A program made the position numbers and the translations under genes. Positions 23,621 to 33,295 of a stretch of DNA of 64,000 nucleotides are shown here, piece by piece; within the stretch, counting starts at the first letter, position 1, and every line of letters starts with the position of its first letter. The stretch comes from Streptomyces sp. RB17. GTDB lineage: Bacteria; Actinomycetota; Actinomycetes; Streptomycetales; Streptomycetaceae. The notes under the pieces are model-generated. The model was not told the origin of the DNA. It made no database searches and was given only the letters and a program-made list of their open reading frames with translations. The stretch lies in the NCBI RefSeq assembly GCF_009604455.1, contig NZ_WEGL01000007.1, forward strand, positions 558,001 to 622,000, written 5' to 3'.

Positions 23621-25104
23621 GCAGGCTGGTACGGCGCTACCGGTCCCTGCCGATCAGGGCCCGGCTGGCGATGCTGGTCGCGGCGGCGGTGGCGTTCGCG
23701 GTGGCGGCAGTGTCGGTGACGTGCTGGTTCATCGTGCAGAAGAAACTGTACGACCTGGTCGACACCGACCTGCAGAAGGCGATCCAGCGGCCCCAGATGG
23801 CGGACGACGTCACCACGCTGCTGTCCTCCTGCCCCCAGGCCCCGTCGGAGTCGGCCTTCGGGTTCCGGTCGCGCGGCAACTACTACTTCGAGCTGGTCAA
23901 GGCGGACGGCACCGCCTGCATCTTCTCGAACTCCGCGGGCGCCGTGAAAACCGTCTCCAGCGACCGTGAGGTGGCGAAGGCGGCGGACACCCGCAAGGGC
24001 CTGCTTCGCAACGGGACGGACAGCAACGGAGACGCCGTTCGCGTGCTGACCTTGCCCATGGTGGTCAACGAGGGCATGGCGTCCCCACCCCAGCTGTACC
24101 CGAACACGGCCCTGCTGGTGGCCACACCGCTCAAAACCACCCAGGGCGCCCTCAACGACCTCGCTCTCGTCCTGCTCCTCGTCTCCGGCATAGGAGTACT
24201 CGGCGCAGGCGCCGCGGGACTCGCCGTCGCCCGGGCCGGCCTGCGTCCCGTCGACAAGCTCACCGAGGCCGTGGAGCACGTGGCCAGGACCGACGACCTG
24301 ACCATCCGCATCCCGGTGGAGGACGACAACGAGGACGAGGTGGCGCGCCTGTCCCGCTCCTTCAACTCCATGACCGCCTCCCTGGCCAGCTCCCGCGACC
24401 TCCAGCAGCAGCTGATCGCCGACGCCGGCCACGAACTGCGCACCCCGCTGACCTCCCTGCGCACGAACATCGAGCTCCTCACCCGCAGCGAGGAGACGGG
24501 CCGTCCGCTCCCGCCGGAGGACCGCAAGGCACTGCTCGCCTCGGTGAAGGCGCAGATGACCGAACTCGCCGCACTGGTCGGCGACCTGCAGGAGCTGTCC
24601 CGCTCGGAGGGGCAGCGCGGCGAACGCGTCCAGGTGGTGTCGTTCCAGGACGCGGTCGAGGCGGCGCTGCGCCGCGCCCGCCTGCGCGGCCCGGAGCTGA
24701 CGATCACATCGGACCTGGAGCCCTGGTACGTCCGGGCGGAGCCCTCCGCGCTGGAGCGGGCGGTCGTCAACGTCCTCGACAACGCGGTGAAGTTCAGCCC
24801 GGAGGGCGGCACGGTCGAGGTGCGGCTCACCGACGGCGTCCTGACCGTCCGCGACCATGGCTGCGGCGTCCCCGAGGACGAACTTCCGTACGTCTTCGAC
24901 CGCTTCTGGCGCTCCCCCAGCGCCCGCGCCCTGCCCGGCTCGGGCCTCGGCCTGTCCATCGTGGCCCGCACGGTCCAGCAGGCGGGCGGCAAGGTCACCC
25001 TGGCCCGCGCGGAGGGCGGCGGCACGGTGGCGGCGGTATGGCTGCCGGGCGCCCCGACCCCGCCACCGGAGACACGGGAGACGACCGAGACCCTGGCCGG
25101 CTGA
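23617..25104 (+). CDS. Membrane sensor histidine kinase (MprB-like)
   Basis: A 495-aa kinase: membrane helix 1 (about 18-42), an extracytoplasmic sensor region of about 130 residues with two cysteines (LLSSCPQ, TACIF), helix 2 (about 185-210), and HAMP. Then come a HisKA domain with the phosphoacceptor HELRTPLT and an HATPase domain with N box NVLDNAVKFS and G box GSGLGLSI. It is the partner of the regulator immediately upstream. The Cys pair could sense redox or fold stress, which is speculative. Confidence 0.94.
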   Translation: MSRLVRRYRSLPIRARLAMLVAAAVAFAVAAVSVTCWFIVQKKLYDLVDTDLQKAIQRPQMADDVTTLLSSCPQAPSESAFGFRSRGNYYFELVKADGTACIFSNSAGAVKTVSSDREVAKAADTRKGLLRNGTDSNGDAVRVLTLPMVVNEGMASPPQLYPNTALLVATPLKTTQGALNDLALVLLLVSGIGVLGAGAAGLAVARAGLRPVDKLTEAVEHVARTDDLTIRIPVEDDNEDEVARLSRSFNSMTASLASSRDLQQQLIADAGHELRTPLTSLRTNIELLTRSEETGRPLPPEDRKALLASVKAQMTELAALVGDLQELSRSEGQRGERVQVVSFQDAVEAALRRARLRGPELTITSDLEPWYVRAEPSALERAVVNVLDNAVKFSPEGGTVEVRLTDGVLTVRDHGCGVPEDELPYVFDRFWRSPSARALPGSGLGLSIVARTVQQAGGKVTLARAEGGGTVAAVWLPGAPTPPPETRETTETLAG

Positions 25105-25134
25105 GCCGGGGTCTCGGGAGCGGGGCCGGCGGGC

Positions 25135-25629
25135 TCAGTCCCGCTTCGGCTTCGGCAGGGTGCGCAGGCGCTGGATCTGGGTGCGGCTCAGTTCGTTGGC
25201 GCGGCGCATGTGGTGGGTGATGGCCCGCAGTTCGTCCTCGGTGTGGTCGTCGAGCAGGGTCTGCCAGGTACGGCCGAGCTCGTCCCACACGGCCTCGACG
25301 CGTGCGACGCGCTTCGGTACCGGGGTGACCAGCACCTGGCGGCGGTCCCGCGCGTCCGGCGTACGGGCCACGTAGCCGCCGCGTTCGAGCCGGTCCACGA
25401 GCCGGGTGGCCGAGCCCGTGGTGAGGCCGGTCATGTCGGCGATCTGCCGGACCGTGAGCGGTTCGGGCTCGGCCGTCAGCAGGCTCAGGGCCTGCACATC
25501 GGTGGGGTGCAGGCCGAGGTGGTCGGCGACGGCCTGGTTGAACAGCACGTACGCCGCGTGGTAGCGGCGCGACTCCGCCGACAGCTCCTCGTACAGCCGG
25601 GCCCGGCGCGGATCTGTCCCGTCCGTCAG
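25135..25629 (-). CDS. MarR-family transcriptional regulator with a probable CTG start
   Basis: A 164-aa winged-helix regulator (LTVRQIADMTGLTTGSATRLVDRLERGGYV; wing RTPDARDRRQVLV). The reading frame continues upstream of GTG 25548 with good coding character (EELSAESRRYHAAYVLFNQAV) but reaches no ATG, GTG or TTG. CTG 25629 stands about 8 nt after GAGGAGG, so a CTG start is proposed. GTG 25548 would lose the N-terminal helix and has no ribosome site. It is divergent from the NmrA-like gene, with palindromes between them. Confidence 0.75.
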   Translation of the reverse strand: MTDGTDPRRARLYEELSAESRRYHAAYVLFNQAVADHLGLHPTDVQALSLLTAEPEPLTVRQIADMTGLTTGSATRLVDRLERGGYVARTPDARDRRQVLVTPVPKRVARVEAVWDELGRTWQTLLDDHTEDELRAITHHMRRANELSRTQIQRLRTLPKPKRD

Positions 25630-25650
25630 CTGACTCGCCTCCTCGAAATC

Positions 25651-25711
25651 ACTGCGCGGCGCAGTGGAATTCGCGCTAGTCTCCTGCGTGGCGCAGCTAA
25701 TGCGTCACGCA
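25651..25711. promoter_or_regulatory. Three palindromes, probable MarR operators
   Basis: ACTGCGCGGCGCAGT (25651-25665, perfect 7-1-7), CTGCGTGGCGCAG (25684-25696) and TGCGTCACGCA (25701-25711, perfect 5-1-5) share the TGCG/CGCA half-site. They lie between the divergent MarR and NmrA-like genes. MarR proteins commonly bind such sites to control both genes. Confidence 0.7.
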
Positions 25712-25750
25712 GTTATCTGCGCCGACCATCCTATCCACCGGGGGACACCC

Positions 25751-26617
25751 ATGCTCACCGTCGCCGTCACCGGCGCCACCGGCGCCCAGGGCGGAGCCAC
25801 CGCCCGCGCCCTCCTGGCCGCCGGCCACCATGTCCGCGCCCTGACCCGCGCCCCGGGTTCACCCGCCGCCACGGCCCTGCACGCCCTCGGCGCCGAGATC
25901 CGCCACGCCGACTTCGACGACCGCGCCTCCCTCGACGCGGCCCTCACCGGCGCCGACGCCCTCTTCGCGGTCACGACCCCCTTCGGCACCGACACCGACA
26001 CCGAGGTACGACAGGGCAGAGCCCTCGTCGACGCCGCGGCGGCCGCCCGCCTCGCGCACGTCGTCCTCACCTCCGCCGCGCACGCCGACCGCGGCACGGG
26101 TGTGCCGCACTACGAGAGCAAGCACCAGGTCGAGCGGTACCTGTGCGCGTCCGGCCTGCCCTGGACGGTGATCGCGCCGGCCGCCTTCATGGACAACCAC
26201 GCCGACGGCTGGACCCTCTCCGGACTGCGCGAGGGCGTCTTCGGCTGGCCCATGCCCGCCGACCGGCCCTTCGCCCTCGTCCCCGCCACCGACATCGGCG
26301 CGTTCGCCGCACTGGCCTTCACCCGCCGGACCGCCTTCGTGGGGCGCCGTATCGACATCGCCTCCGACACCTGCACCCCGGAGCAGATCGCGGCCGCCCT
26401 CACCACCGCCACCGGCCGCCCGATCGCCCACCACGAGGTCGCCCTCGACGTCGTCCGCACCCACTCCGCGGACCTGGCGGCGATGTTCGCCTACTTCACC
26501 AGCACGGGCCTCGACGTCGACACCCCGGCCCTGCGCCGCGCGTATCCCGAGGTCGGCTGGCAGACCTTCACCGACTGGGCGGCGGGGCAGGACTGGGAGA
26601 CGCTGCTGGGCCGGTAG
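25751..26617 (+). CDS. NmrA-like NAD(P)-binding protein
   Basis: A 288-aa atypical short-chain dehydrogenase-type protein. The N-terminal nucleotide motif VTGATGAQGGATARAL and the NmrA/HSCARG body (YESKHQVERYLCASGLPWTVIAP) are present. Such proteins are quinone reductases or redox sensors; the divergent MarR and its operators suggest induction by quinones or aromatic compounds. GGGGGACA precedes ATG 25751. The longer frame to 25664 crosses the operators and is rejected. Confidence 0.88.
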   Translation: MLTVAVTGATGAQGGATARALLAAGHHVRALTRAPGSPAATALHALGAEIRHADFDDRASLDAALTGADALFAVTTPFGTDTDTEVRQGRALVDAAAAARLAHVVLTSAAHADRGTGVPHYESKHQVERYLCASGLPWTVIAPAAFMDNHADGWTLSGLREGVFGWPMPADRPFALVPATDIGAFAALAFTRRTAFVGRRIDIASDTCTPEQIAAALTTATGRPIAHHEVALDVVRTHSADLAAMFAYFTSTGLDVDTPALRRAYPEVGWQTFTDWAAGQDWETLLGR

Positions 26618-26690
26618 CGGCCCCCATGAACAGGGGGTCTAGCCTCTCCTCGGTCGCGCACCCTTTCGGTGTGCCGGGGAGGGGACCTCC

Positions 26691-27407
26691 ATGGACGAGG
26701 GCGGATGGACACGGGAGTACCGAAGGTGGCGAAGACGGCCCCGGCAGGCCGCGCTGGTGCCGTTCCTCTTCCTGGGCAACGCCGTGCTGCAGATCATCCG
26801 CACCGGCCATCACGACGTACCGTTCTGATGGGTCCCCCTCGCGCTCGCCGCGCTCGTGGCGATCGGCGTGTGGGGCGCCCTGTCGGAGTGGCGGGCGCGC
26901 ACCGTGGTGACGGCCCGGGGAATCACCCGGCAGGGACCCCTGCGGGCGCGCACCTGGGCCTGGTCCGCCGTGTACGACATCCGGGTCGAGCACACCGGCA
27001 GCGGGCGTCTGAACGCCCAGCCCCGGTGGCCGGCCTACCTGTACGACTCCGAAGGCCGCCGATTCCTGCTCCCGCAGATCAACGAGTGGCAGCTGGACGA
27101 CCCCTACGCCGAGGTCGCGGCCCTGCGCGAGGCCGCCTGGCGGCTCGGGATGCCGTACGGGCAGCGGGCCGAGACCGAGGTGCGGATCCTGCGGCAGTCC
27201 GGGCGGCGCCGGGGATGGCAGTGGGCGAGCGTCGCGGCCGTGGTGGTGTTCGCCGTCATGATCGTGGTCGCGCTCGCGGAGGACATCGCCGGGAGGCCGG
27301 CCAACCTCTTCGTACTGCTCCTGGTCGTACCGCTGGCCGCCTTCGGCCTGCTCGGGCTGCTGCTCGGCCGGTACTGCGCCGCCCGCGCCCTGCGGCTGCC
27401 GCGCTAG
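26691..27407 (+). pseudogene. Membrane protein gene interrupted by an in-frame TGA
   Basis: ATG 26691 with a strong ribosome site (GGGGAGGGGACC) begins MDEGGWTREYRRWRRR..., a first helix (VPFLFLGNAVLQII), and then meets TGA at 26826-26828. The same frame continues at once as WVPLALAALVAIGVWGAL and on through two further helices to 27407. The intact product would be about 238 aa with a PH-like central domain (VVTARGITRQGPLRARTWAWSAVYDIRVEH). Changing TGA to TGG restores it. It may be a real nonsense mutation, a sequence error or readthrough. Confidence 0.75.
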
Positions 27408-27411
27408 GGCC

Positions 27412-29061
27412 TCACCAGCGCAGGACCAGCGTGTCGTCACCCCTCGGCGCCGGTGCCGTCGCCGCTTCCGGCAACGGTGACGCCGGCCTGGCGTACGCGC
27501 CGCCGCGCGCGAGGAGTTGCTCGTGCGTGCCCGTCTCGACGAGGCGTCCGTGGTCGATGACCAGGATGCGGTCGGCGTCGGCGGCGAGGGACAGGTCGTG
27601 GGTGATCATGATGGTCGTACGGCCCGGCATCAGGCGGCGCAGGGGCCGTACGACCTGACGGGCGGCGACCGCGTCCAGGCCGGCCGTCGGCTCGTCCAGG
27701 ACGAGGACGGGGCCGCGCGCGGCATCGCGCGGGCGATGGCGATCCGCTGGAGCCGGCCGCCGGACAGGGCGGCGGTACCGGGGGCGATCAGGGTGTCGTA
27801 GCCGTCGGGGAGCGCGGTGACGAAGTCGTGGGCCGCCGCGTCCCGTGCCGCCTGCTCGATCTCGGAGTCGGTGGCGCCGGGGCGGCCGCAGGCGATGTTC
27901 TCGCGGACGGTCCCGTTGAGGATCAGGGCCTGCTGCGGCAGCAGGGCGACCTGCTCGCGCAGGAAGTGCAGGGGGAGGTCGGTGAGCGGTACGCCGTCCA
28001 GGGTGATCACGCCGCCCGCGGGGTCGTAGAACCGGCTGAGGAGCTTGGCCAGGGTGGACTTGCCGGCGCCGCTCGCGCCCGTGACCAGGACCAGCTCGCC
28101 CGGCTGCACGGTGAATCCGACGTTTCGGAGAGAGGCGTCCGGCGCGCCCGGGTAGCGGAAGGAGACGTCGTGGAAGCCGACCCAGCCGCGTACGGGCCAC
28201 TGCGGGGCGGGTTCGGCGGGGTCGGTGACGGCGGGCTCGGCGTCCAGTATCCCACCGATGCGGCGGGCGCCGACGGTGGCCGCGGTGACCGTCAGGCTCA
28301 GGCGGCCGAGGCTGCGGACGGGCGGGTAGAGGTAGCCGAGGAAGGCGGCGAACGCGAGGAGCCGGCCGAGGGTCATACGGCCGGCGGAGATCTCCCAGAC
28401 GCCCAGCCCGATCACCGCCGGCACGCACAGCGTCTCGACGACCTCGACGAACTGCTCGTACATCTCGCCCAGCCGCGCCCCGCGCACGCTCGCCCGCAGC
28501 CAGGCGCGGGCCTCGCGGTCGAGCCGCTTCTCCTCGTCCCGCTGCCGGTTGTGCGCCTGGGTGAGGACGACATTGCCGAGCGACTCCTCCACCACCGAGG
28601 TGAGCGCGCCGTCGGCGACCCGCCCGTCGCGGGAGGCCTGCTCGATACGGCCGGAGAAGCGGCGCGCGGCGAGCAGGAAGAGGGGCGCGAGAACGAAGGT
28701 GGCCAGCGCCAGGTCCCAGCGCAGCCAGAGGGCGGCGGTGGCGTAGAAGACGGCGGAGAAGGACGCCGACACGGCTCCCACGACACCGGAGACCACCAGC
28801 TGTTCGATGGACTCGACGTCTCCGGTGAGCCGTTCGACCAGGTCGCCCCGGCGGTGTTTCTGGAAGAAGTGCGGCGGCAGGTCCTGGACGTGCCGGAATA
28901 CGGCAGCGCGCAGGCGCAGCACAAATCTCTCGGCGGTCCGGGCGGCCAGGGAATTACCCGCATAACCGACCAGCGCGGCGAGCACGGCCGCGCCGAGCCA
29001 GGCACCGGCCGGCCCCCAGAACGCGGACAGCGAACCGGCCCTCCCGGGCTTCCCCGAGCAT
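27412..29061 (-). pseudogene. ABC exporter (fused permease-ATPase), frameshifted and N-terminally shortened
   Basis: The permease half keeps about five of six helices; sequence before GAWLGAAVLAALVGYAGNSL lacks the first. The ATPase half has Walker A GASGAGKST and signature LSGGRLQRIAIARA in one frame. Walker B (VLVLDEPTAG), the D-loop and H-switch (MITHDLS) lie in the next frame. The shift is near 27715-27735, fitting loss of one base in a GC run. At the 5' end, AAAGGAG leads to ATG 29061 (MLGEAREGRF), which is itself out of frame with the permease, suggesting a second lesion. Probably inactive, unless these are sequence errors. Confidence 0.75.
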
Positions 29062-29172
29062 CGACGACTCCTTTCCACAGCTGTGGACACACGCTCTCGT
29101 TGCAGGCCCGAGGCGGGGGCCGCCGGTTCGACCACGCGACAACCGGTGGCCCTCGCCTCACAACGGCCCGGC

Positions 29173-29307
29173 TCAGCCCTTGTCGCCGACCGGGCGGGAC
29201 TTGGGCGCGTGCACCGCGTGCAGGTGGTGCTTCCTCGGCGCCGGCTTCTTCGGGTCCGGAGCGGGCTTGCGGTGCTTCTTGACGGGGGCGAGCCTGTGGA
29301 AAGACAT
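29173..29307 (-). CDS. 44-aa basic Lys/His/Pro-rich peptide
   Basis: MSFHRLAPVKKHRKPAPD... is a 44-aa peptide rich in Lys, His, Arg and Pro with no cysteine and no membrane segment. ATG 29307 has ACGGAG at about 7 nt. It lies upstream of the broken ABC exporter on the same strand. A nucleic-acid-binding or metal-binding role is possible from composition only. I do not recognise it. Confidence 0.55.
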   Translation of the reverse strand: MSFHRLAPVKKHRKPAPDPKKPAPRKHHLHAVHAPKSRPVGDKG

Positions 29308-29499
29308 AGCGATACTCCGTTTCCTGTGATTTCCGTCAGTGAATTCCGACATGGAAAACACTACGGCATTCGAAGACCGGGAAAAGCCGATTCCGATGAG
29401 ACCTCAATTAAAGAGCCCTCTGAGTAATTCACAGGTATTTTCGGGAACCACGGCGCCATTCACATAGGTTTTACCGGGTGGCTGCCGTACCCTCTACGC

Positions 29500-30426
29500 A
29501 TGAGCAGCGACGACACCGTACGAGCCTTCCCCGCCCGCTCCATCGAGACCCACTCCGCGCTCACCCCGGACCAGGCCGAGGGCGTCAGGGCCCTGCTCGC
29601 CGAGGCCGCCGCGGTCGACGGACAGCAGCCGGTGTCGGAGCAGGGCCGGCTGCAACTGCGCGGCGGGGCCCGCGAGGGTGTCTCGCATCTGCTGCTGGCC
29701 GTCGACGGCGACCTCGTCGGCTATGCCCAGCTGGAGGACACCGACCCGGTGGAGGCGCCGGCCGCCGAACTCGTCGTACGCCCCGTGGACCGCGGGCACG
29801 GGCACGGCCGGGCGCTCGGCGCGGCGCTGCTCGCCGCCTCCGGCAAGCGGCTTCGGGTGTGGGCGCACGGCGGCCATCCCGCCGCCCGGCATCTCGCCCA
29901 GGTGCTCGGCCTGACCCTGTTCCGCGAACTGCGGCAGATGCGGCGGTCGTTGACCGATCTGACACTGCCCGACCCGGTGCTGCCGGAGGGTGTGAGCGTG
30001 CGCACCTTCGTGCCCGGCAAGGACGACGCCGCCTGGCTCGCGGTCAACGCGGCCGCCTTCGCCCACCACCCCGAGCAGGGCTCGCTGACCCAGCGGGACC
30101 TCGACGACCGCAAGGCCGAGCCGTGGTTCGACCCGGCCGGGTTCTTCCTCGCCGAGCGGCGCGGTGAGGTGATCGGCTTCCACTGGACCAAGGTGCACGC
30201 CGAGGAGGCCCTCGGCGAGGTCTACGTCCTCGGGGTCCGCCCCGGTGAACAGGGCGGCGGCCTCGGCAAGGCCCTCACCACCATCGGCCTGCGCCACCTG
30301 GCCGGCCAGCAGCTGCCGACCGCGATGCTCTACGTCGACGCCGACAATCAGGCGGCGGTGTCGGTGTACGAGCGGCTGGGGTTCACGACGTACGAGACGG
30401 ACCTGATGTACCGGACGGAGACCTGA
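29500..30426 (+). CDS. mshD: Mycothiol synthase MshD
   Basis: A 308-aa protein with two GNAT domains. The N-terminal one (about 20-150) is degenerate; the C-terminal one (about 165-305) is active, with the acetyl-CoA loop VRPGEQGGGLGKALTTIGL. MshD acetylates Cys-GlcN-Ins to give mycothiol, the last step of synthesis. TACCCT lies 6 nt before ATG 29500 with no ribosome site, so translation is leaderless. Length and ending (YETDLMYRTET) fit the family. Confidence 0.95.
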   Translation: MSSDDTVRAFPARSIETHSALTPDQAEGVRALLAEAAAVDGQQPVSEQGRLQLRGGAREGVSHLLLAVDGDLVGYAQLEDTDPVEAPAAELVVRPVDRGHGHGRALGAALLAASGKRLRVWAHGGHPAARHLAQVLGLTLFRELRQMRRSLTDLTLPDPVLPEGVSVRTFVPGKDDAAWLAVNAAAFAHHPEQGSLTQRDLDDRKAEPWFDPAGFFLAERRGEVIGFHWTKVHAEEALGEVYVLGVRPGEQGGGLGKALTTIGLRHLAGQQLPTAMLYVDADNQAAVSVYERLGFTTYETDLMYRTET

Positions 30427-30940
30427 GCCCCGGAGCACCGAGCACGGGCCGCGGATCGGCCGGCGCACCGTCGGCTCGCACAGCGCCCGGCGGGCCGGCA
30501 GCAGGGGGCGAGGACGGCTGCGGCGGGCGCGGTGTCGGCCCGCACCGCAGCACCACACGGACCGCCCGCCGGTGTGCCGGGGCGGGGTCATCGGTCATCC
30601 GGGACGAAGGGGGGCCCGGGGCGGTGAGCAGGGCGGTCGGCAGCAGGAGGCAGTCGTAGCGTCGGCGGCGTGGTGATCGGGCCGGAACCGCCGCCGTGCG
30701 GCCGCGTGGACCCGACGGGCGGCTGCGGGCGTGTCGTGGTTGGTCATGCCCGTGCACCCGGAGCCGCGCATCGACGTATCGAAGACAGCCCCGCGCCTCT
30801 TCGGGGCGCCGCAGCCGCCCCACCGCACGCGCACCGCCCGCCTCGCTTTCGCAACCCGGACCCCCGGGAGCCGCCCCCCGATATCCCGCACGTCATGTCT
30901 CCGTAACCATCGATTCAGCCAGACTTGCGACGCTCGGCCA
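30427..30940. other. Intergenic region upstream of ppk, no convincing gene
   Basis: About 510 nt of GC-rich DNA. Several frames stay open on the minus strand but none shows a ribosome site or good codon bias; some read as Cys/Pro/Arg-rich peptides. No PHO box was recognised, although ppk is phosphate-controlled in related species. Confidence 0.5.
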
Positions 30941-31063
30941 ATGAAGCCCGCCGTGCCAGAGCCTTCGCCGCCCCCCGAGGGGCCCGCGGGAAACGGGGCC
31001 ATGATGCTCCCGCCCGCACGTTCCGACGCGCCTGTCATGCCCGTAGCGCGGAAGAATGGGTTC

Positions 31064-33295
31064 ATGAGTCAGCAAGACACCCAGGCAGAGGTCCAGCACA
31101 TCCAGCCCGACGTGGGCTCCATAGCCGCGCACCGCTCGCGCACCGTCGCGGGCTCGGTCTCCGATCTGGAGCCGGACCTCGACGCCGATCTCGACGCGTA
31201 CGACGAGTCGAAGGCCGAGGGTACGCCACTGCCCCAGGGCCGTTTCCTCGACCGTGAGCGCAGCTGGCTCGCCTTCAACGAACGCGTCCTGGAGCTGGCC
31301 GAGGACCCGAACACGCCGCTGCTGGAGCGTGCGAACTTCCTCGCGATCTTCGCCAGCAACCTGGACGAGTTCTTCATGGTTCGGGTGGCCGGCCTGAAGC
31401 GCCGTATCGCCACCGGCGTGGCCACGCGCTCCGCCTCGGGGCTGCAGCCGCGCGAGGTCCTGGAGATGATCTGGGCCCGCTCGCGCGAGCTCATGGCCCG
31501 GCACGCCGCCTGCTACCAGGAGGACGTCGCCCCCGCACTCGCGGAGGAGGGCATCCACCTGGTCCGCTGGAGCGAGCTGACCGACAAGGAGCAGGCCAGC
31601 CTGTTCACGCTCTTCCGGCACCGGATCTTCCCCGTGCTCACCCCGCTGGCGGTCGACCCCGCGCACCCCTTCCCGTACATCTCCGGCCTGTCCCTGAACC
31701 TGGCCGTGATCGTGCGGAACCCGGTCAGCGGCCACAAGCACTTCGCGCGCGTGAAGGTGCCGCCGCTGCTGTCCCGCTTCCTGGAGAGCAGCCCCGGCCG
31801 GTACGTCCCCGTCGAGGACGTCATCGCCGCGCACCTGGAGGAGCTGTTCCCGGGCATGGAGGTGCTGGAGTCCCACGCCTTCCGCCTCACCCGCAACGAG
31901 GACCTGGAAGTGGAGGAGGACGACGCCGAGAACCTTCTCCAGGCGCTGGAGAAGGAACTCATGCGGCGCCGCTTCGGCCCGCCCGTGCGCCTGGAGGTCG
32001 AGGAGTCCATCGACCGCGAGGTGCTGGACCTGCTGGTGCGCGAGCTGAAGATCAGCGAGGCGGAGGTCTATCCGCTGCCGGGCCCTCTGGACCTCACCGG
32101 CCTCTTCCGCATCCACAGCCTCGACCGCCCCGAGCTGAAGTACCCGAAGTTCGTCGCCGGCACCCACCGCGACCTCGCCGAGGTCGAGTCGGCGTCCGCG
32201 CCGGACATCTTCGCGGCCCTGCGCACCCGGGACGTGCTGCTGCACCACCCGTACGACAGCTTCTCCACGTCCGTGCAGGCCTTCCTGGAGCAGGCGGCGG
32301 CCGACCCGGACGTCCTCGCGATCAAGCAGACCCTGTACCGCACCTCCGGCGACTCCCCGATAGTCGACGCGCTCATCGACGCCGCCGAGTCCGGCAAGCA
32401 GGTCCTCGTCCTGGTCGAGATCAAGGCCCGCTTCGACGAGCACGCCAACATCAAGTGGGCGCGCAAGCTGGAGGAGGCGGGCTGCCATGTCGTCTACGGC
32501 CTGGTCGGCCTGAAGACGCACTGCAAGCTGTCCCTGGTGGTCCGCCAGGAGGGCGAGACCCTGCGCCGCTACAGCCACGTCGGCACGGGCAACTACCACC
32601 CGAAGACGGCTCGCCTGTACGAGGACCTGGGCCTGCTCACCGCCGACCAGCAGGTCGGCGCGGACCTCTCCGACCTCTTCAACCGCCTGTCGGGCTACTC
32701 CCGCCGGGAGACCTACCGCCGCCTGCTGGTGGCCCCCAAGTCGCTGCGCGACGGGCTGATCTCGCGGATAGACAAGGAGGTCCAGCACCACCGCGCGGGC
32801 CGTCAGGCCTTCATCCGGTTCAAGGTCAACTCGATGGTCGACGAGGCGGTCATCGACGCCCTCTACCGCGCGTCCGAGGCCGGCGTCCCGGTGGACATCT
32901 GGGTGCGCGGCATCTGCGCGATCCGGCCCGGCGTCACCGGCCTGTCCGAGAACATCCGGGTCCGCTCGATACTCGGCCGCTTCCTGGAGCACTCCCGCGT
33001 GTTCGCCTTCGGCAACGGTGGCGAGCCCGAGGTGTGGATCGGCAGCGCCGACATGATGCACCGCAACCTCGACCGCCGGATAGAGGCGCTGGTGCGGGTC
33101 GTCGACCCCGCCCACCGGGCAGCCCTCAACCGGCTGCTCGACACCGGCATGTCCGATTCGACCTCCTCCTGGCACCTCGGTCCGGACGGCGAGTGGACGC
33201 GACACGCGACCGACGCGGACGGCCAACCCCTGCGCAACGTCCAGGAGATGCTCATAGACGCCCGGAGGCGCCGGCGTGGCACAGCAACACCTTGA
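31064..33295 (+). CDS. ppk: Polyphosphate kinase 1
   Basis: A 743-aa Ppk1 (MSQQDTQAEVQHIQPDV...). After a disordered N-terminus comes the N domain (FLDRERSWLAFNERVLELA), the head domain and the two PLD-like C domains. The phosphohistidine and metal-binding segments are visible: RYSHVGTGNYHPKTARLYEDLGL with the catalytic His, and NIKWARKLEEAGCHVVYG. It polymerises ATP gamma-phosphate into polyphosphate. An in-frame ATG at 30941 (MKPAVPEP...) preceded by GACGCT could extend it by 41 residues. The next gene (CHAD) overlaps by 20 nt. Confidence 0.96.
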   Translation: MSQQDTQAEVQHIQPDVGSIAAHRSRTVAGSVSDLEPDLDADLDAYDESKAEGTPLPQGRFLDRERSWLAFNERVLELAEDPNTPLLERANFLAIFASNLDEFFMVRVAGLKRRIATGVATRSASGLQPREVLEMIWARSRELMARHAACYQEDVAPALAEEGIHLVRWSELTDKEQASLFTLFRHRIFPVLTPLAVDPAHPFPYISGLSLNLAVIVRNPVSGHKHFARVKVPPLLSRFLESSPGRYVPVEDVIAAHLEELFPGMEVLESHAFRLTRNEDLEVEEDDAENLLQALEKELMRRRFGPPVRLEVEESIDREVLDLLVRELKISEAEVYPLPGPLDLTGLFRIHSLDRPELKYPKFVAGTHRDLAEVESASAPDIFAALRTRDVLLHHPYDSFSTSVQAFLEQAAADPDVLAIKQTLYRTSGDSPIVDALIDAAESGKQVLVLVEIKARFDEHANIKWARKLEEAGCHVVYGLVGLKTHCKLSLVVRQEGETLRRYSHVGTGNYHPKTARLYEDLGLLTADQQVGADLSDLFNRLSGYSRRETYRRLLVAPKSLRDGLISRIDKEVQHHRAGRQAFIRFKVNSMVDEAVIDALYRASEAGVPVDIWVRGICAIRPGVTGLSENIRVRSILGRFLEHSRVFAFGNGGEPEVWIGSADMMHRNLDRRIEALVRVVDPAHRAALNRLLDTGMSDSTSSWHLGPDGEWTRHATDADGQPLRNVQEMLIDARRRRRGTATP

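Noticed and set aside
30595..30748. Minus-strand 50-codon frame with Cys-rich ending upstream of ppk
   Set aside because: It looked like a leader peptide (SCCRPPC), but it is on the opposite strand to ppk, has no ribosome site or -10, and shows poor codon bias.
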